A DNA stretch of 64,000 nt from Paracoccus maritimus. GTDB lineage: Bacteria > Pseudomonadota > Alphaproteobacteria > Rhodobacterales > Rhodobacteraceae. Under the pieces are notes generated by a model, which was not told where the DNA came from, did no database searches, and saw only the letters and a program-made list of their open reading frames with translations. Below, piece after piece: positions 26,895-36,643 of the stretch. The stretch's first letter is position 1, and every line of letters starts with the position of its first letter. The stretch spans positions 372,001 to 436,000 of the forward strand of contig NZ_JANAVZ010000001.1 of NCBI RefSeq assembly GCF_025195095.1, read 5' to 3'. The position numbers were made by a program, and so were the translations under genes.

Positions 26895-26938
26895 AGCGCG
26901 TGCACGGCGCGTGCACAGGGCGTGTACAGCGCGTACAC
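26895..26938. repeat. Four tandem 11-bp repeats, consensus AGCGCGTGCAC
   Basis: Four contiguous units: AGCGCGTGCAC, GGCGCGTGCAC, AGGGCGTGTAC and AGCGCGTACAC. Period is exactly 11 bases over 44 bp, and a related GCGTG-rich stretch lies at 26821-26840. It is non-coding, just beyond the pepA stop codon. The near-palindromic GTGCAC/GTAC cores may form small hairpins or repeated protein sites on one face of the helix. Confidence 0.7.
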
Positions 26939-26959
26939 CGCTTGCGCGCGTTGCGCGGA

Positions 26960-28480
26960 TCATTCGTCCTCGAACCGGTCGCGCACCAGCCGGTCCAGCG
27001 TCATCACGCCCCAGCCGGTCGCACCCTTGGGCGCAAGCTGGGTGGCCGAAGGCGGCAGCGTGGTTCCGGCGATGTCCAGATGCGCCCAAGGCTGATCCTT
27101 GCGGATGAAGCGCTGAAGGAACTGCGCCGCGGTGATCGACCCGGCCGCCCGACCGCCACTGTTCTTCATGTCGGCCAGCCGCGACTTGATCAGCTTGTCA
27201 TAGCCCGGCCCCAGGGGCAGCCGCCACGCGCCTTCGCCCTCGGCCTTCGCCGCCGACAGGATGCCGTCGGCCAGCTTGTCGTCATTCGAGAAGACACCGG
27301 CATTGTCGTGACCCAGCGCGACGATGACCGCACCGGTCAGCGTGGCCAGGTCCACGATGGCGCGCGGCTGGAACCGGGTCTGCGCATACCAAAGCACATC
27401 GGCCAGCACGAGGCGGCCTTCGGCGTCGGTGTTCACGACCTCGATCGTGTCGCCCTTCATCGAACGCACGATGTCGCCGGGACGCTGTGCAAGCCCGTCG
27501 GGCATGTTTTCCACCAGGCCGACCAGACCCACCACATTGGCCTTGGCGCGGCGCAGGGCCAGCGTGCGCATCACGCCCGCCACGACGCCCGCGCCGCCCA
27601 TGTCCATGGTCATTTCTTCCATCCCCGCCGAGGGCTTGATCGAGATGCCGCCCGAATCGAACACCACGCCCTTGCCGACCAGCGCCAGCGGCGCGGCGTC
27701 CTTGTCGCCGCCGTTCCAGCGCATCACGACCACCTTGGACGGCGCGGCGCTGCCCTGTCCGACGGCCAGCAGCGCGCGCATGCCCAGGTCGCGCAGCTGA
27801 TCTTCGTCCAGCACCTCGACGGTCAGGCCCAGTTCCTCCATCGCCTGCAGGCGGTCTGCGAAATCGGTGGTGGTCAGGATATTGGCTGGTTCGTTGACCA
27901 GATCGCGGGTGAAGAACACCCCCTCGGCCACTGCCGCGGCGTCCTGTGCCGCCTTGGCCAGCGCCTCGGGTGATTTGGCCATGAAAGTCACGCGCGGCTG
28001 ATCCGACGCCGCATCCGATCCCTTGGCGTCGCCGTCGCCGCCTGCGTCGCTGTCGTCGTCCTTGCCCGCATCCGTCCGATAGGCCGAGAAATCATAGCCG
28101 CGCAACGCGATCCCCAGAGCGATGTCGTTCGCGCGCCTGTGTCCGCCTGCCAGCACCAGCGTATGGGTCTTGCCCAGCTTGGCGCCGATCGCGGCCCCGG
28201 CCTTGCGAGCCTCGGCCACGCTGGCATTGCCGGGCAGCGAGATCAGTTGCAGCGCCTCGGCGGTCATGCCCGCAGGGAAGGCCAGTTCCAGCGAGTCACC
28301 GGCTTTCAGCTTTTGCCCGGCGCCGGAATCAAGCGCGCGGCGCGCGGCATCGCGGGCGGCGCGCGGCAGACCCGAAGGCAGGCGGCCCCCCGACGGCACG
28401 ATCAGCGCGATGCGCCCCTGGTGCCCGGCAAGTCCGTCGGTCGCGGTTTCGGTAAAGCTGATCTGCACGGGCTGGGTCAT
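26960..28480 (-). CDS. pepA: Leucyl aminopeptidase
   Basis: A 506-residue two-metal aminopeptidase (M17) that removes N-terminal residues from peptides. The signature NTDAEGRLVLADVL is intact, with metal and active-site residues in VGKGVVFDSGGISIKP and EEMTMDMGGAG. The N-terminal macro-like domain contains an acidic low-complexity insert (about 138-160, DAGKDDDSDAGGDGD). Start ATG 28480 has GAGGAG upstream. In some bacteria PepA also binds DNA. It is divergent from lptF and upstream of holC. Confidence 0.95.
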   Translation of the reverse strand: MTQPVQISFTETATDGLAGHQGRIALIVPSGGRLPSGLPRAARDAARRALDSGAGQKLKAGDSLELAFPAGMTAEALQLISLPGNASVAEARKAGAAIGAKLGKTHTLVLAGGHRRANDIALGIALRGYDFSAYRTDAGKDDDSDAGGDGDAKGSDAASDQPRVTFMAKSPEALAKAAQDAAAVAEGVFFTRDLVNEPANILTTTDFADRLQAMEELGLTVEVLDEDQLRDLGMRALLAVGQGSAAPSKVVVMRWNGGDKDAAPLALVGKGVVFDSGGISIKPSAGMEEMTMDMGGAGVVAGVMRTLALRRAKANVVGLVGLVENMPDGLAQRPGDIVRSMKGDTIEVVNTDAEGRLVLADVLWYAQTRFQPRAIVDLATLTGAVIVALGHDNAGVFSNDDKLADGILSAAKAEGEGAWRLPLGPGYDKLIKSRLADMKNSGGRAAGSITAAQFLQRFIRKDQPWAHLDIAGTTLPPSATQLAPKGATGWGVMTLDRLVRDRFEDE

Positions 28481-28595
28481 CTTCGCGCTCCTCACATCTG
28501 GTTGGCGCCGACCCTAGACCCGCTGCCGGGCCTTTTCCAGAGCCGCACCAACGGCTATCAGGATGAAACCCGCCCGCGAGGACCAGACGCCCCCG

Positions 28596-29732
28596 ATGCC
28601 CCGGATCGACAAATACATTCTTGCGCAGATGCTGACGCTGTTCGGCTTTTTCGCGCTGGTGCTGGTGTCGGTCTATTGGATCAACCGCGCCGTCAGCCTG
28701 TTCGACGATCTGCTGAACGACGGACAGACCGCGCTGGTGGTTCTGGAATTCACCGCGCTGACGCTGCCCTTGGTGATTTCGGTGGTGCTGCCGGTGGCGG
28801 CGTTCACGGCGACCGCCTATGGCACCAACCGGCTGTCCAACGAATCCGAGCTGGTGGCGATGCAGTCGGCGGGAATGTCGCCGTGGCGGCTGGCCCGGCC
28901 GGTGCTGATCTTCGGGGTGTTCGTGGGCGTGATGGTCGCGGTGCTGGTGCACGGTCTGGTGCCGATGGCGCGGGCGCGGCTTGCCGACCGGCAGGCCGAG
29001 ATCGCGCAGAACGTCACCGCGCAATTCCTGCGGCCCGGCAGTTTCCAGTATCCCAGCGATGACATCACGCTGTTCATCCGCGACATCGCGACCGATGGCA
29101 GGCTGCTGGATCTGTTTATCGAGGACCGGCGCGATCCCGCCGATCAGGTCATCTACACATCGGAAGAGGCGCTTGTGGTGCGCAAGGACAGCGGCCCGGT
29201 GCTGATCCTGCTGGACGGCATGGCCCAGAACCTGAGCCGTCGCGACGACCGGCAGCACCTTGCCGTGACGCGATTCGACGAACTCAGCTATGATATCGGG
29301 GCGATGATCGGCGGTTCGGGCCGCAAGGGGCGCGACCTGCGCGATTATGGCACCCTGCAATTGTTGCGCCCGGGCCAGGCACTGCTGACGGCGACCGGCG
29401 CCAGCGCGGCGGATGCGCGCCGCGAGGCGCATGAGCGGATCGCCCAGCCCCTGTTGTCGCCGGTGGCGGCGATGATCGGCTTCGCGACGCTGCTGATCGG
29501 CGGCTATTCGCGATTCGGCGTCTGGCGGCAGGTGTTGTGGGCCGTACTGGGGCTGATCGTGGTGCAGTTCCTGACCAACGCCGCCGCCGACCGGGCCGGC
29601 CGCGACCCCGAGATGTGGCCGCTGCTGTATCTGCCGGCGGTGGTCGGCGCGGTGATCTGTGTGCTGCTGTTATGGCTGGCGGCGCGACCAAGGCGGCTGC
29701 GCGCGGCGTCCGTGACGGGGCCGGCGGCATGA
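28596..29732 (+). CDS. lptF: LPS export permease LptF
   Basis: A 378-residue inner-membrane component of the LptB2FG complex, which extracts lipopolysaccharide and passes it to LptC. Helices lie at about 9-32, 45-70 and 95-118, a large periplasmic beta-jellyroll spans about 125-265, and a second helix group occurs at about 285-370. The start MPRIDKYILAQMLTLFGFF is canonical. ATG 28563 is an alternative with an adjacent AGG. It overlaps lptG by ATGA, which indicates translational coupling. Confidence 0.94.
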   Translation: MPRIDKYILAQMLTLFGFFALVLVSVYWINRAVSLFDDLLNDGQTALVVLEFTALTLPLVISVVLPVAAFTATAYGTNRLSNESELVAMQSAGMSPWRLARPVLIFGVFVGVMVAVLVHGLVPMARARLADRQAEIAQNVTAQFLRPGSFQYPSDDITLFIRDIATDGRLLDLFIEDRRDPADQVIYTSEEALVVRKDSGPVLILLDGMAQNLSRRDDRQHLAVTRFDELSYDIGAMIGGSGRKGRDLRDYGTLQLLRPGQALLTATGASAADARREAHERIAQPLLSPVAAMIGFATLLIGGYSRFGVWRQVLWAVLGLIVVQFLTNAAADRAGRDPEMWPLLYLPAVVGAVICVLLLWLAARPRRLRAASVTGPAA

Positions 29733-30838
29733 TCCTGGCGCGCTATGTCTCGAACCGGTTCCTGCGCAGCCTGCTGACGGTGGCGGCGGTGTTCCTGCTG
29801 ATCCTGCTGCTGATCGACATGATCGAGATGATCCGCAGATTTTCGGGCGATGATATCGGTGTGTCGGGAGCGGCGCGTCTGGCGGCGCTGAATGTCGCGG
29901 GCAGTTTCTATTCGATCCTGCCGCTGATCACGGTGCTGGCCGGGATCGCGCTGTTCCTTGGGCTGGCGCGCAGTTCCGAGATGGTGGCGATCCGCGCCTC
30001 GGGGCGGTCGGCGCTGAAGGTGGTGACGGCACCGGCGGTGACGGCCGGTCTGGTCGGCGCACTGGCCGTCGCGCTGCTGAACCCGATGGTCGCCGTGACC
30101 GGGCAGCGCTATGACGAGGCCGTGGCCGAGATCCAGCGCGATGGCCAGCAGACCGTGTCGGTCGGCGACAGCGCGCTGTGGCTGCGGCAGGCGGTCATCG
30201 AGGATGGCAAGGAAGCCGGTCAGGTGGTGATCCGCGCCAGCCGTACCAGCCCCGACGCGACGACGCTGTATGATGCGACGTTCTTGGTCTTCGATCAGGA
30301 CAGCGGCCCTGCCCGGCGGATCGAAGCGCGCGAGGCGCGGCTGGAGCCGGGCGAATGGCATCTGTCCGGGGTGCGCGATTACCGGCTGGACCGCCCCAAT
30401 CCCGAAGCCGAGGCGGTGGCCGGCGAAACGCTGAGCCTTGCCTCGGACCTGACGGCGCAGCGCATCCGCGATGGGTTCGGCCGTCCCGAGGCGGTGCCGG
30501 TCTGGCAGTTGCCGTCCTTCATCGCGGGGCTGGAACGCGCCGGGTTCTCGGCCGCGCGGCACCGGGTCTGGTTCCAGATGGAACTGGCGCGCCCGTTCCT
30601 GATGGCGGCGATGATCTTCATCGCGGCGGCCTTCACCATGCGCCATATCCGTGGCCGCAATACCGGCGTCGCGGTACTTCTGGCCTTCGGCGCCGGGATC
30701 GGGCTGTTCTTCCTGCGCAATCTGGCGCAGGTTCTGGGCGATAACGGGCAGGTCGTGCCGGCGATGGCCGCATGGACGCCGCCACTGGTGGGCGCGCTGC
30801 TGGCGGTGGCGCTGATCCTGCAGCGGGAGGATGGATGA
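29729..30838 (+). CDS. lptG: LPS export permease LptG
   Basis: The 369-residue partner of LptF. The same architecture is seen: N-terminal helices (RFLRSLLTVAAVFLLILLL, then about 55-80 and 95-120), periplasmic jellyroll about 125-270, and C-terminal helices from about 285 (ARPFLMAAMIFIAAAFTM). It overlaps lptF at its start and lptD at its end by ATGA. Confidence 0.94.
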   Translation: MILARYVSNRFLRSLLTVAAVFLLILLLIDMIEMIRRFSGDDIGVSGAARLAALNVAGSFYSILPLITVLAGIALFLGLARSSEMVAIRASGRSALKVVTAPAVTAGLVGALAVALLNPMVAVTGQRYDEAVAEIQRDGQQTVSVGDSALWLRQAVIEDGKEAGQVVIRASRTSPDATTLYDATFLVFDQDSGPARRIEAREARLEPGEWHLSGVRDYRLDRPNPEAEAVAGETLSLASDLTAQRIRDGFGRPEAVPVWQLPSFIAGLERAGFSAARHRVWFQMELARPFLMAAMIFIAAAFTMRHIRGRNTGVAVLLAFGAGIGLFFLRNLAQVLGDNGQVVPAMAAWTPPLVGALLAVALILQREDG

Positions 30839-33252
30839 AGCGTTCCCGACCGATCGCGCCTTGGGCGCGCAAGACCGGTGGATGCCTGGCCGGGTGGGCC
30901 GCGGCGACCGCGCTGATGGCCGGGGTGGGCGTGCTGCCCGCGCTGGCGCAGGAGACGCTGTTCGGCAACGATGGCGACGCGATGATCGGCCCGCAGATGC
31001 CCGGCGCGCCGCTGGCCACCGGCACCGGGCAGGCGGCGCTGGCACCCCAGGCGCGGCCGCTGGGTTTCGGGATCATCAGCGACCGCACCCCCGCCGCCGC
31101 GCGGCTGGAGGCGGTCGAACCGGATGCCGACGTCACCTTGCCGGACCGCGCGGCTCCCGGTGATCGCAGCGACGCCGCCACGGTTCTGGCCGACACGATG
31201 GTCCTGCAGGGCGACCGGACGCTGATCGCAGCGGGCGGTGTCGTCGTCTGGTACCAGGGTGCGCGGCTGGTCGCCTCGCGTCTGATCGTGGACGGCGCCA
31301 GCGGCGATCTGACCATCGAGGGTCCGGTGCATCTGTCGCGCCCCGGCGCCCGCAATCCCGACGACGAGGCCGTTCTGATCGCCGATTCGGCGCAGCTGGA
31401 CCGCGAATTGCAGGATGGCATCATCCGCGGCGCGCGGCTGGTGATCGCCCGCGAATTGCAGCTTGCCGCCACGGAACTGACCCGCACCGGCAACGGCCGG
31501 ATGACGCGGCTGACCCATGTCGTCGCCTCGAGCTGCCAGGTCTGCGCCACGAATCCCACGCCGCTGTGGGAGATCCGCGCCCGCAGCATCACCCATGACG
31601 CGGAAACGCGGCTGCTGACCTTCGACCATCCGCAGATGCGCGCCTTTGGCGTGCCGGTCGCCGCGGTGCCGTTCACGATCACCGCGCCCGATCCCACGGT
31701 CGAACGCAAATCCGGTTTCCTGCGCCCCGAGATCCGCACCACGTCCGGGCTGGGGTTCGGCGTCAAGCTGCCCTATTTCCAGACGCTGGGCGATCATGCC
31801 GACCTGACCCTGACGCCCTATGTGTCGGTCAACCGCACCCGCACGCTGGAGGCGCGGTATCGTCAGGCCTGGCGCAATGCGGTCACCGAATGGAACGGCG
31901 CGATCAGCCGCGACGACATCGAGCCGGGCGACACGCGCGGTTATCTGTTCGGCAACGCGCTGGTCGATCTGCCGCGCGACTATCGGCTTGGGCTGCAGCT
32001 GCAACTGGCCTCTGATCGTGGCTATCTGCTGGACTATGACATCACCGATGCCGACCGGCTGTGGAGCGGGGTGACCCTGGAAAGGGTGACCCGCGACAAG
32101 CTGTTCTTCGGCCGTGTCGGCAATTACCGGTCACTGCGCGACGACGAGGACAATGACACGTCGCCCGCGCAGGTGGCCGACGCGCTGTGGCAGCGCCGTT
32201 TCACGCCGCGCCTGATCGGGGGCGAGGGGCTGATGGAATGGTCGATCCACGCCCATCGCCGCCCGTCTGATGCCGATATCGTGGGTCGCGACGTGGCTCG
32301 CGGATCCGTCGGGCTGGACTGGCGGCGCACCGAGATCCTGCCCGGCGGGCTGGTCGGCGCGGCGCTGGCGGGGCTGGACGCGGACCTGTACCGGATCGCC
32401 CAGGATGACCGTTTCGACGACGTCGAAAGCCGCGTCGATCCGATGGTCGGTGTCGAGTTGCGCTGGCCGCTGGCGGGCAGTTCCGGGGGCGCGACCCATC
32501 TGGTCGAACCGGTCGCGCAGATCCTGTGGTCGCCGAGCGGACAGGACGACGATATCCCCAACGAGGACAGCCGCCTGATCGAATTCGACGAAGGCAACCT
32601 GTTCTCGGATAATCGCTTTCCCGGCTATGACGTGCGCGAAACCGGCCTGCGGGCCAATATCGGCGTCGGCTGGACCCGGATCGACCCCGCAGGCTGGTCC
32701 TTGGGACTGACTGGCGGGCGGGTGCTGCGGGCGCGCGACGACGATGCGTTCGCCGACGCCTCGCCGCTTGGCGGGCGGCGTTCGGACTGGCTGCTGGCCG
32801 CGAATTACGACAGCGGCACCGGGCTGGCCATCGCCAATCGTGCCCTGTTCGACGATTCGTTCAATGTCTCGCGGAACGAGTTGCGGGTGGGCTGGCTGCG
32901 TCCCGACCTGCAACTGTCGGCGGGCCATCTGTGGATCAACAGCGACGAGAACGAAAGCCGCGATCTGGACATCAGCGAACTGACCGCGAATGTCGGCTGG
33001 CAGATCGCCGAGGGCTGGTGGGGCAATGCCGAGACACGCTATGACTTTCAGGCCGACCGCGCGCAGAAGGCGGCGCTGGAGGTCACCTATCGCAACGAAT
33101 GCATAACGCTGGAAATGGGCCTGTCGCGTCGGTTCACCGACTCTGACAGCGTCCGGCCCGAAACCAGCTTCGATCTGTCGGTTCGCCTGGGTGGGTTCGG
33201 CAGCCAGAAAGACGGTCCCGGCACGGTGGCGCGGCGCAGTTGCATGCGCTAG
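30835..33252 (+). CDS. lptD: LPS assembly outer-membrane protein LptD
   Basis: An 805-residue outer-membrane translocon that inserts LPS into the outer leaflet together with LptE. A signal peptide of about 39 residues ends in PALAQ. The N-terminal OstA-like jellyroll spans roughly 95-230. The middle bears the cysteine pair SSCQVC near residue 238. The C-terminal barrel begins near 300 and ends in LSRRFTDSD-type strands. A cysteine near the C-terminus (RNECITLEMG) could take part in disulfides. lptE is not in this window. Confidence 0.94.
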   Translation: MKRSRPIAPWARKTGGCLAGWAAATALMAGVGVLPALAQETLFGNDGDAMIGPQMPGAPLATGTGQAALAPQARPLGFGIISDRTPAAARLEAVEPDADVTLPDRAAPGDRSDAATVLADTMVLQGDRTLIAAGGVVVWYQGARLVASRLIVDGASGDLTIEGPVHLSRPGARNPDDEAVLIADSAQLDRELQDGIIRGARLVIARELQLAATELTRTGNGRMTRLTHVVASSCQVCATNPTPLWEIRARSITHDAETRLLTFDHPQMRAFGVPVAAVPFTITAPDPTVERKSGFLRPEIRTTSGLGFGVKLPYFQTLGDHADLTLTPYVSVNRTRTLEARYRQAWRNAVTEWNGAISRDDIEPGDTRGYLFGNALVDLPRDYRLGLQLQLASDRGYLLDYDITDADRLWSGVTLERVTRDKLFFGRVGNYRSLRDDEDNDTSPAQVADALWQRRFTPRLIGGEGLMEWSIHAHRRPSDADIVGRDVARGSVGLDWRRTEILPGGLVGAALAGLDADLYRIAQDDRFDDVESRVDPMVGVELRWPLAGSSGGATHLVEPVAQILWSPSGQDDDIPNEDSRLIEFDEGNLFSDNRFPGYDVRETGLRANIGVGWTRIDPAGWSLGLTGGRVLRARDDDAFADASPLGGRRSDWLLAANYDSGTGLAIANRALFDDSFNVSRNELRVGWLRPDLQLSAGHLWINSDENESRDLDISELTANVGWQIAEGWWGNAETRYDFQADRAQKAALEVTYRNECITLEMGLSRRFTDSDSVRPETSFDLSVRLGGFGSQKDGPGTVARRSCMR

Positions 33253-33285
33253 TCTTCGGCCGAAGAAAATCATTGGGGGCAGCAG

Positions 33286-34551
33286 ATGCGGCACATCCTT
33301 TCCGGCATAGCCTTGGTGGCGAGCCTGCTTATCGGCGCAGCCGCCCCGGCCGCCGCGCAAAACCCGTTCGAACCGATCGTCTATGTCAATGACAAGGCGG
33401 TGACCCGATACGAACTGCAGCAGCGCATGCGGTTCATGGAGGTGCTTGGCTCTCCTGCGGATACGGCGACGGCCGAACAGGCGCTGATCGACGACCGACT
33501 GCGCATGTTTGCCGCCGGCCAGCTGGGGATCGAGGTCACCGACGAGGGGCTTCAGGCCGGGCTTGAGGAATTCGCCAGCCGCGCCGGCCTGTCGGCGGCC
33601 GAATTCACCGCCGCGCTGGAACGTGCCGGGGTCGAACCGCAGGTCTATCGCGATTTCGTGACGGCGGGCATCGCCTGGCGCGGCGTGATCCGGGCGCGGC
33701 TGCTGCCGCAGGTGGACGTATCCGACGCCGAGGTGGATCAGGAACTGAAACGTCAGGTCGAGACACCGATCGTGACCCGCGTGCTGCTGTCGGAACTGAT
33801 CATTCCCGCGCCCGAGGGGCAGGAGCAGGCGGCGATGAACCGCGCCAGGTCGATTGCCGGCAGCAACCCGTCCGAGGCCCAGTTCGCGGCGGCGGCCCGG
33901 CAATATTCGGCCTCGGGCACGGCGTCGTCCGGGGGACAGCTGAACTGGCTGGCGATCGAGAACCTGCCACCCTCGTTGCGGCCGGTGATCCTGTCGCTGC
34001 GTCCCGGACAGACCACTCAGCCGCTGAACGTGCCGGGTGCCGTGGTGCTGTTTCACCTGCGTGACACCCAGGGCACGCTGCGCCCAGGCGCAAGGGAACA
34101 GGTGCTGGATTACATGACGCTGCGGTTTGCCTCGTATACCGAGGCGGCGCAGCTGGCGGCGCGGGCGCGCAGCTGCGACACGCTGTATTCCGAGGCCGGC
34201 AGCGCCGCAGGCGCCATCCAGCGTCAGACCCAATCGCAGAACGCGATCCCGACGCTGATCGCCACGCAGCTTGCCTCGCTGGACGACAACGAGGCGGCGG
34301 TGGTCAATTATGGCAACGCGGCGGAATTGGTCATGCTGTGTTCGCGCCAGCCGGCGATTCTGGCCGAGGCACAGAACAATGTGGCCACGACAGCGCTGCC
34401 CGATGACGGGGTCGAGGCCGCCGTGCCCGACGCACAGGCCCTTCCCGACCGCGAGGTGGTGCGCGAAGAGCTGTTCAACCGCAAGGCCAGCAACGCCGCC
34501 GACGCCTATCTGGCGGAACTGCGCGCCGATGCGGTGATCCGGCGGCCGTGA
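33286..34551 (+). CDS. surA: Periplasmic peptidylprolyl isomerase, SurA-like
   Basis: A 421-residue outer-membrane protein chaperone. A Sec signal peptide of about 25 residues ends in AAPAAAQN. The SurA N-domain (PIVYVNDKAVTRYELQQR) covers about 28-160, and one parvulin-type PPIase domain spans about 170-265 (SSGGQLNWLAIENLPPSLRP). The single recognisable parvulin domain, compared with two in E. coli SurA, is usual in alphaproteobacteria. It lies 33 bases after lptD, so chaperone and substrate are made from the same operon. Confidence 0.92.
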   Translation: MRHILSGIALVASLLIGAAAPAAAQNPFEPIVYVNDKAVTRYELQQRMRFMEVLGSPADTATAEQALIDDRLRMFAAGQLGIEVTDEGLQAGLEEFASRAGLSAAEFTAALERAGVEPQVYRDFVTAGIAWRGVIRARLLPQVDVSDAEVDQELKRQVETPIVTRVLLSELIIPAPEGQEQAAMNRARSIAGSNPSEAQFAAAARQYSASGTASSGGQLNWLAIENLPPSLRPVILSLRPGQTTQPLNVPGAVVLFHLRDTQGTLRPGAREQVLDYMTLRFASYTEAAQLAARARSCDTLYSEAGSAAGAIQRQTQSQNAIPTLIATQLASLDDNEAAVVNYGNAAELVMLCSRQPAILAEAQNNVATTALPDDGVEAAVPDAQALPDREVVREELFNRKASNAADAYLAELRADAVIRRP

Positions 34552-34561
34552 TGCGGTTCAA

Positions 34562-35527
34562 ATGAGCCGGCGCATCCTTCTGACCTGCGGCGAGCCTGCC
34601 GGGATCGGGCCTGAACTGGCGCCGCTGGCGCTGGCGTCGGGCGTCGATTTCGTCTGGATCGGCGATCCGCGACATCTGCCCGATGGCACCGCCTTCGATC
34701 TGGTCAGCGCGCCCACGGACCCGGTTCCGGCGGGGCGTCTGCCGGTCCTGGCGCATGATTTCGCGGCCCCCGCCACACCCGGCCGCCCCGATCCGGCCAA
34801 CGCCGCCGGCGTGATCGAGGTGATCGCGCGTGCCGTCGATCTGCTGATGCGCGGCGAGGCGGCGGGGATGACGACGCTGCCGATCAACAAGCAGGCGCTG
34901 AAGGAAGGCGCGGGCTTCGCCTTTCCGGGCCATACGGAATACCTGGCCGATCTGGCGGGGGGCGCGCCGGTGGCGATGATGCTGGCCTCGACCACGGTGA
35001 CGCCGCCCTGCCGCGTGGTGCCTGCGACAATCCATATCCCGCTGACGCAGGTACCCGCCGCGCTGAGCGATCAGGCGCTGGAACAGGCGATCCGCATCAC
35101 CCACGCCGCGTTGATCCGCGATTTCGGTCTTCCGGTGCCGCGCATCGCGGTGGCCGGGCTGAACCCCCATGCGGGCGAGGGCGGCACGATGGGCCGCGAA
35201 GAGGTTGACCGCATCAGGCCGTTGCTGGACCGGCTGCGCGCCGAGGGGCTGGATATCGCCGGTCCGCTGCCCGCCGACACGATGTTCCATGCGCCCGCGC
35301 GAAGCCGTTATGATGCGGCGATCTGTGCCTATCACGATCAGGCGCTGATCCCGATCAAGACGCTGGATTTCGCGGGCGGGGTGAATGTCACGCTGGGGCT
35401 GCCGTTCATCCGCACGTCGCCCGATCACGGCACCGCGTTCGACATCGCGGGCACGGGCCGCGCCGATCCGGCCTCGACCATCGCCGCGCTGCGCATGGCC
35501 CGGCAAATGGCAGATCAGCGCCGATGA
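34562..35527 (+). CDS. pdxA: 4-Hydroxythreonine-4-phosphate dehydrogenase
   Basis: A 321-residue NAD enzyme of pyridoxal phosphate synthesis that oxidises phosphohydroxythreonine before PdxJ. Metal-binding histidines are in [15 protein letters not shown] near residue 125, [11 protein letters not shown] near 205 and [14 protein letters not shown] near 260. The C-terminus contains [15 protein letters not shown]. Length is normal. It starts 10 bases after surA, and rsmA follows after a hairpin-rich spacer. Confidence 0.95.
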   Translation: MSRRILLTCGEPAGIGPELAPLALASGVDFVWIGDPRHLPDGTAFDLVSAPTDPVPAGRLPVLAHDFAAPATPGRPDPANAAGVIEVIARAVDLLMRGEAAGMTTLPINKQALKEGAGFAFPGHTEYLADLAGGAPVAMMLASTTVTPPCRVVPATIHIPLTQVPAALSDQALEQAIRITHAALIRDFGLPVPRIAVAGLNPHAGEGGTMGREEVDRIRPLLDRLRAEGLDIAGPLPADTMFHAPARSRYDAAICAYHDQALIPIKTLDFAGGVNVTLGLPFIRTSPDHGTAFDIAGTGRADPASTIAALRMARQMADQRR

Positions 35528-35548
35528 CCCGATCACGCAGGCAGTGTT

Positions 35549-35613
35549 GCGACCGGGGTCGCCAGGGGGTGGGACACCCCATGGCCGGGGGGTGCGGGGG
35601 GCTGGCCCCCCGC
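35549..35613. repeat. Composite of three hairpins in the pdxA-rsmA spacer
   Basis: Three consecutive inverted repeats: GCGAC-4-GTCGC (35549-35562), GGGGTG-3-CACCCC (35566-35580) and GCGGGGGG-4-CCCCCCGC (35594-35613). Together they look like a repetitive extragenic palindromic element. The core of the last one recurs at 8909-8925. It may limit read-through or protect the upstream mRNA. Confidence 0.6.
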
Positions 35614-35648
35614 CCGTCGCGGGACGCAATACCGCGATCGGACCCGCA

Positions 35649-36503
35649 ATGACCGGGATCGACAATCTGCCGCCCCTGCGCGAGGTGATCGCGCGGCATG
35701 AACTGCGTGCCAAGAAGCAGCTTGGCCAGAATTTCCTGCTGGACCTGAACCTGACCGCCAAGATCGCCCGGCAGGCGGGCGATCTGTCGCAATGCGACGT
35801 GCTGGAAATCGGCCCCGGCCCCGGCGGGCTGACCCGTGGCCTGCTTGCCGAAGGCGCGCGGCATGTTCTGGCCATCGAAAAGGATCCGCGGGCCCTGCCG
35901 GCGCTTGCCGAAATCGCCTCGGCCTATCCCGGAAGGCTGTCAGTCATCAACGGCGACGCGCTGAAGATCGATCCGCTGCAGCACCTGACGCCGCCGATCA
36001 GGGTGGCCGCGAACCTGCCCTATAATATCGGGACCGAATTGCTGATCCGCTGGCTGACGCCGCCGGACTGGCCGCCGTTCTGGCAGTCGCTGACGCTGAT
36101 GTTCCAGAAAGAGGTGGCCGATCGCATCGTCGCGCGTCCGGGTGGCAAGTCCTATGGCCGCCTTGCGCTGCTGGCACAGTGGCGGGCGAACGCGCAGATC
36201 GTGATGACCCTGCCCCCCGAGGCCTTCGTGCCCGCCCCCAAGGTGCATTCGGCGGTCGTTCACCTGACCGCCCTGGAACAGCCGCGCTTTCCCGCCGATC
36301 CGGCAGTGCTGTCGCAGGTGACGGCTGCGGCGTTCAATCAGCGGCGCAAGATGCTGCGTGCCAGCCTGCGTGGCCTGCATCCGCAGATCGAACCGTTGCT
36401 GGAACAGGCGGGCATCGCGCCCACCGCCCGCGCGGAGGAGATCGACCTGGAACGGTTCTGCGCGCTGGCCCGCGGCCTGGCCGCCGCGCGTCTTCAGGGC
36501 TGA
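35649..36503 (+). CDS. rsmA: 16S rRNA dimethyladenosine transferase
   Basis: A 284-residue methyltransferase (KsgA) that dimethylates two adjacent adenosines near the 3' end of 16S rRNA. SAM motif I is [16 protein letters not shown] near residue 50 and the catalytic [11 protein letters not shown] (N-L-P-Y) is near residue 125. [15 protein letters not shown] is the family's following block. Start [17 protein letters not shown] is canonical. The gene closes the lptF operon. Confidence 0.96.
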   Translation: MTGIDNLPPLREVIARHELRAKKQLGQNFLLDLNLTAKIARQAGDLSQCDVLEIGPGPGGLTRGLLAEGARHVLAIEKDPRALPALAEIASAYPGRLSVINGDALKIDPLQHLTPPIRVAANLPYNIGTELLIRWLTPPDWPPFWQSLTLMFQKEVADRIVARPGGKSYGRLALLAQWRANAQIVMTLPPEAFVPAPKVHSAVVHLTALEQPRFPADPAVLSQVTAAAFNQRRKMLRASLRGLHPQIEPLLEQAGIAPTARAEEIDLERFCALARGLAAARLQG

Positions 36504-36596
36504 TCGCCGCGGATCAAAAGCAACGGACGGGCCAATGCCGATCGCGCCGCGTTCAGCATGGGACGTGAAAGCAGAAGGCGTGTGGATCATGAAAAA

Positions 36597-36614
36597 GGGC
36601 CGCTTGCGCGGCCC
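36597..36614 (-). terminator. Terminator of the DUF4167 gene
   Basis: Stem GGGCCGC-4-GCGGCCC, 30 bases after the stop codon of the DUF4167 gene. On the minus strand it is followed by a run of five T (bases 36592-36596). Confidence 0.8.
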
Positions 36615-36643
36615 GTTTGTCATGTCGTCGGCAGAGGCGCGGT

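Noticed and set aside
26591..26938. Small minus-strand frame covering the 11-bp repeats, starting at 26938
   Set aside because: It is out of frame with holC, runs into the holC gene and gives Cys/Arg-rich protein with no ribosome site. The repeats are treated as non-coding.
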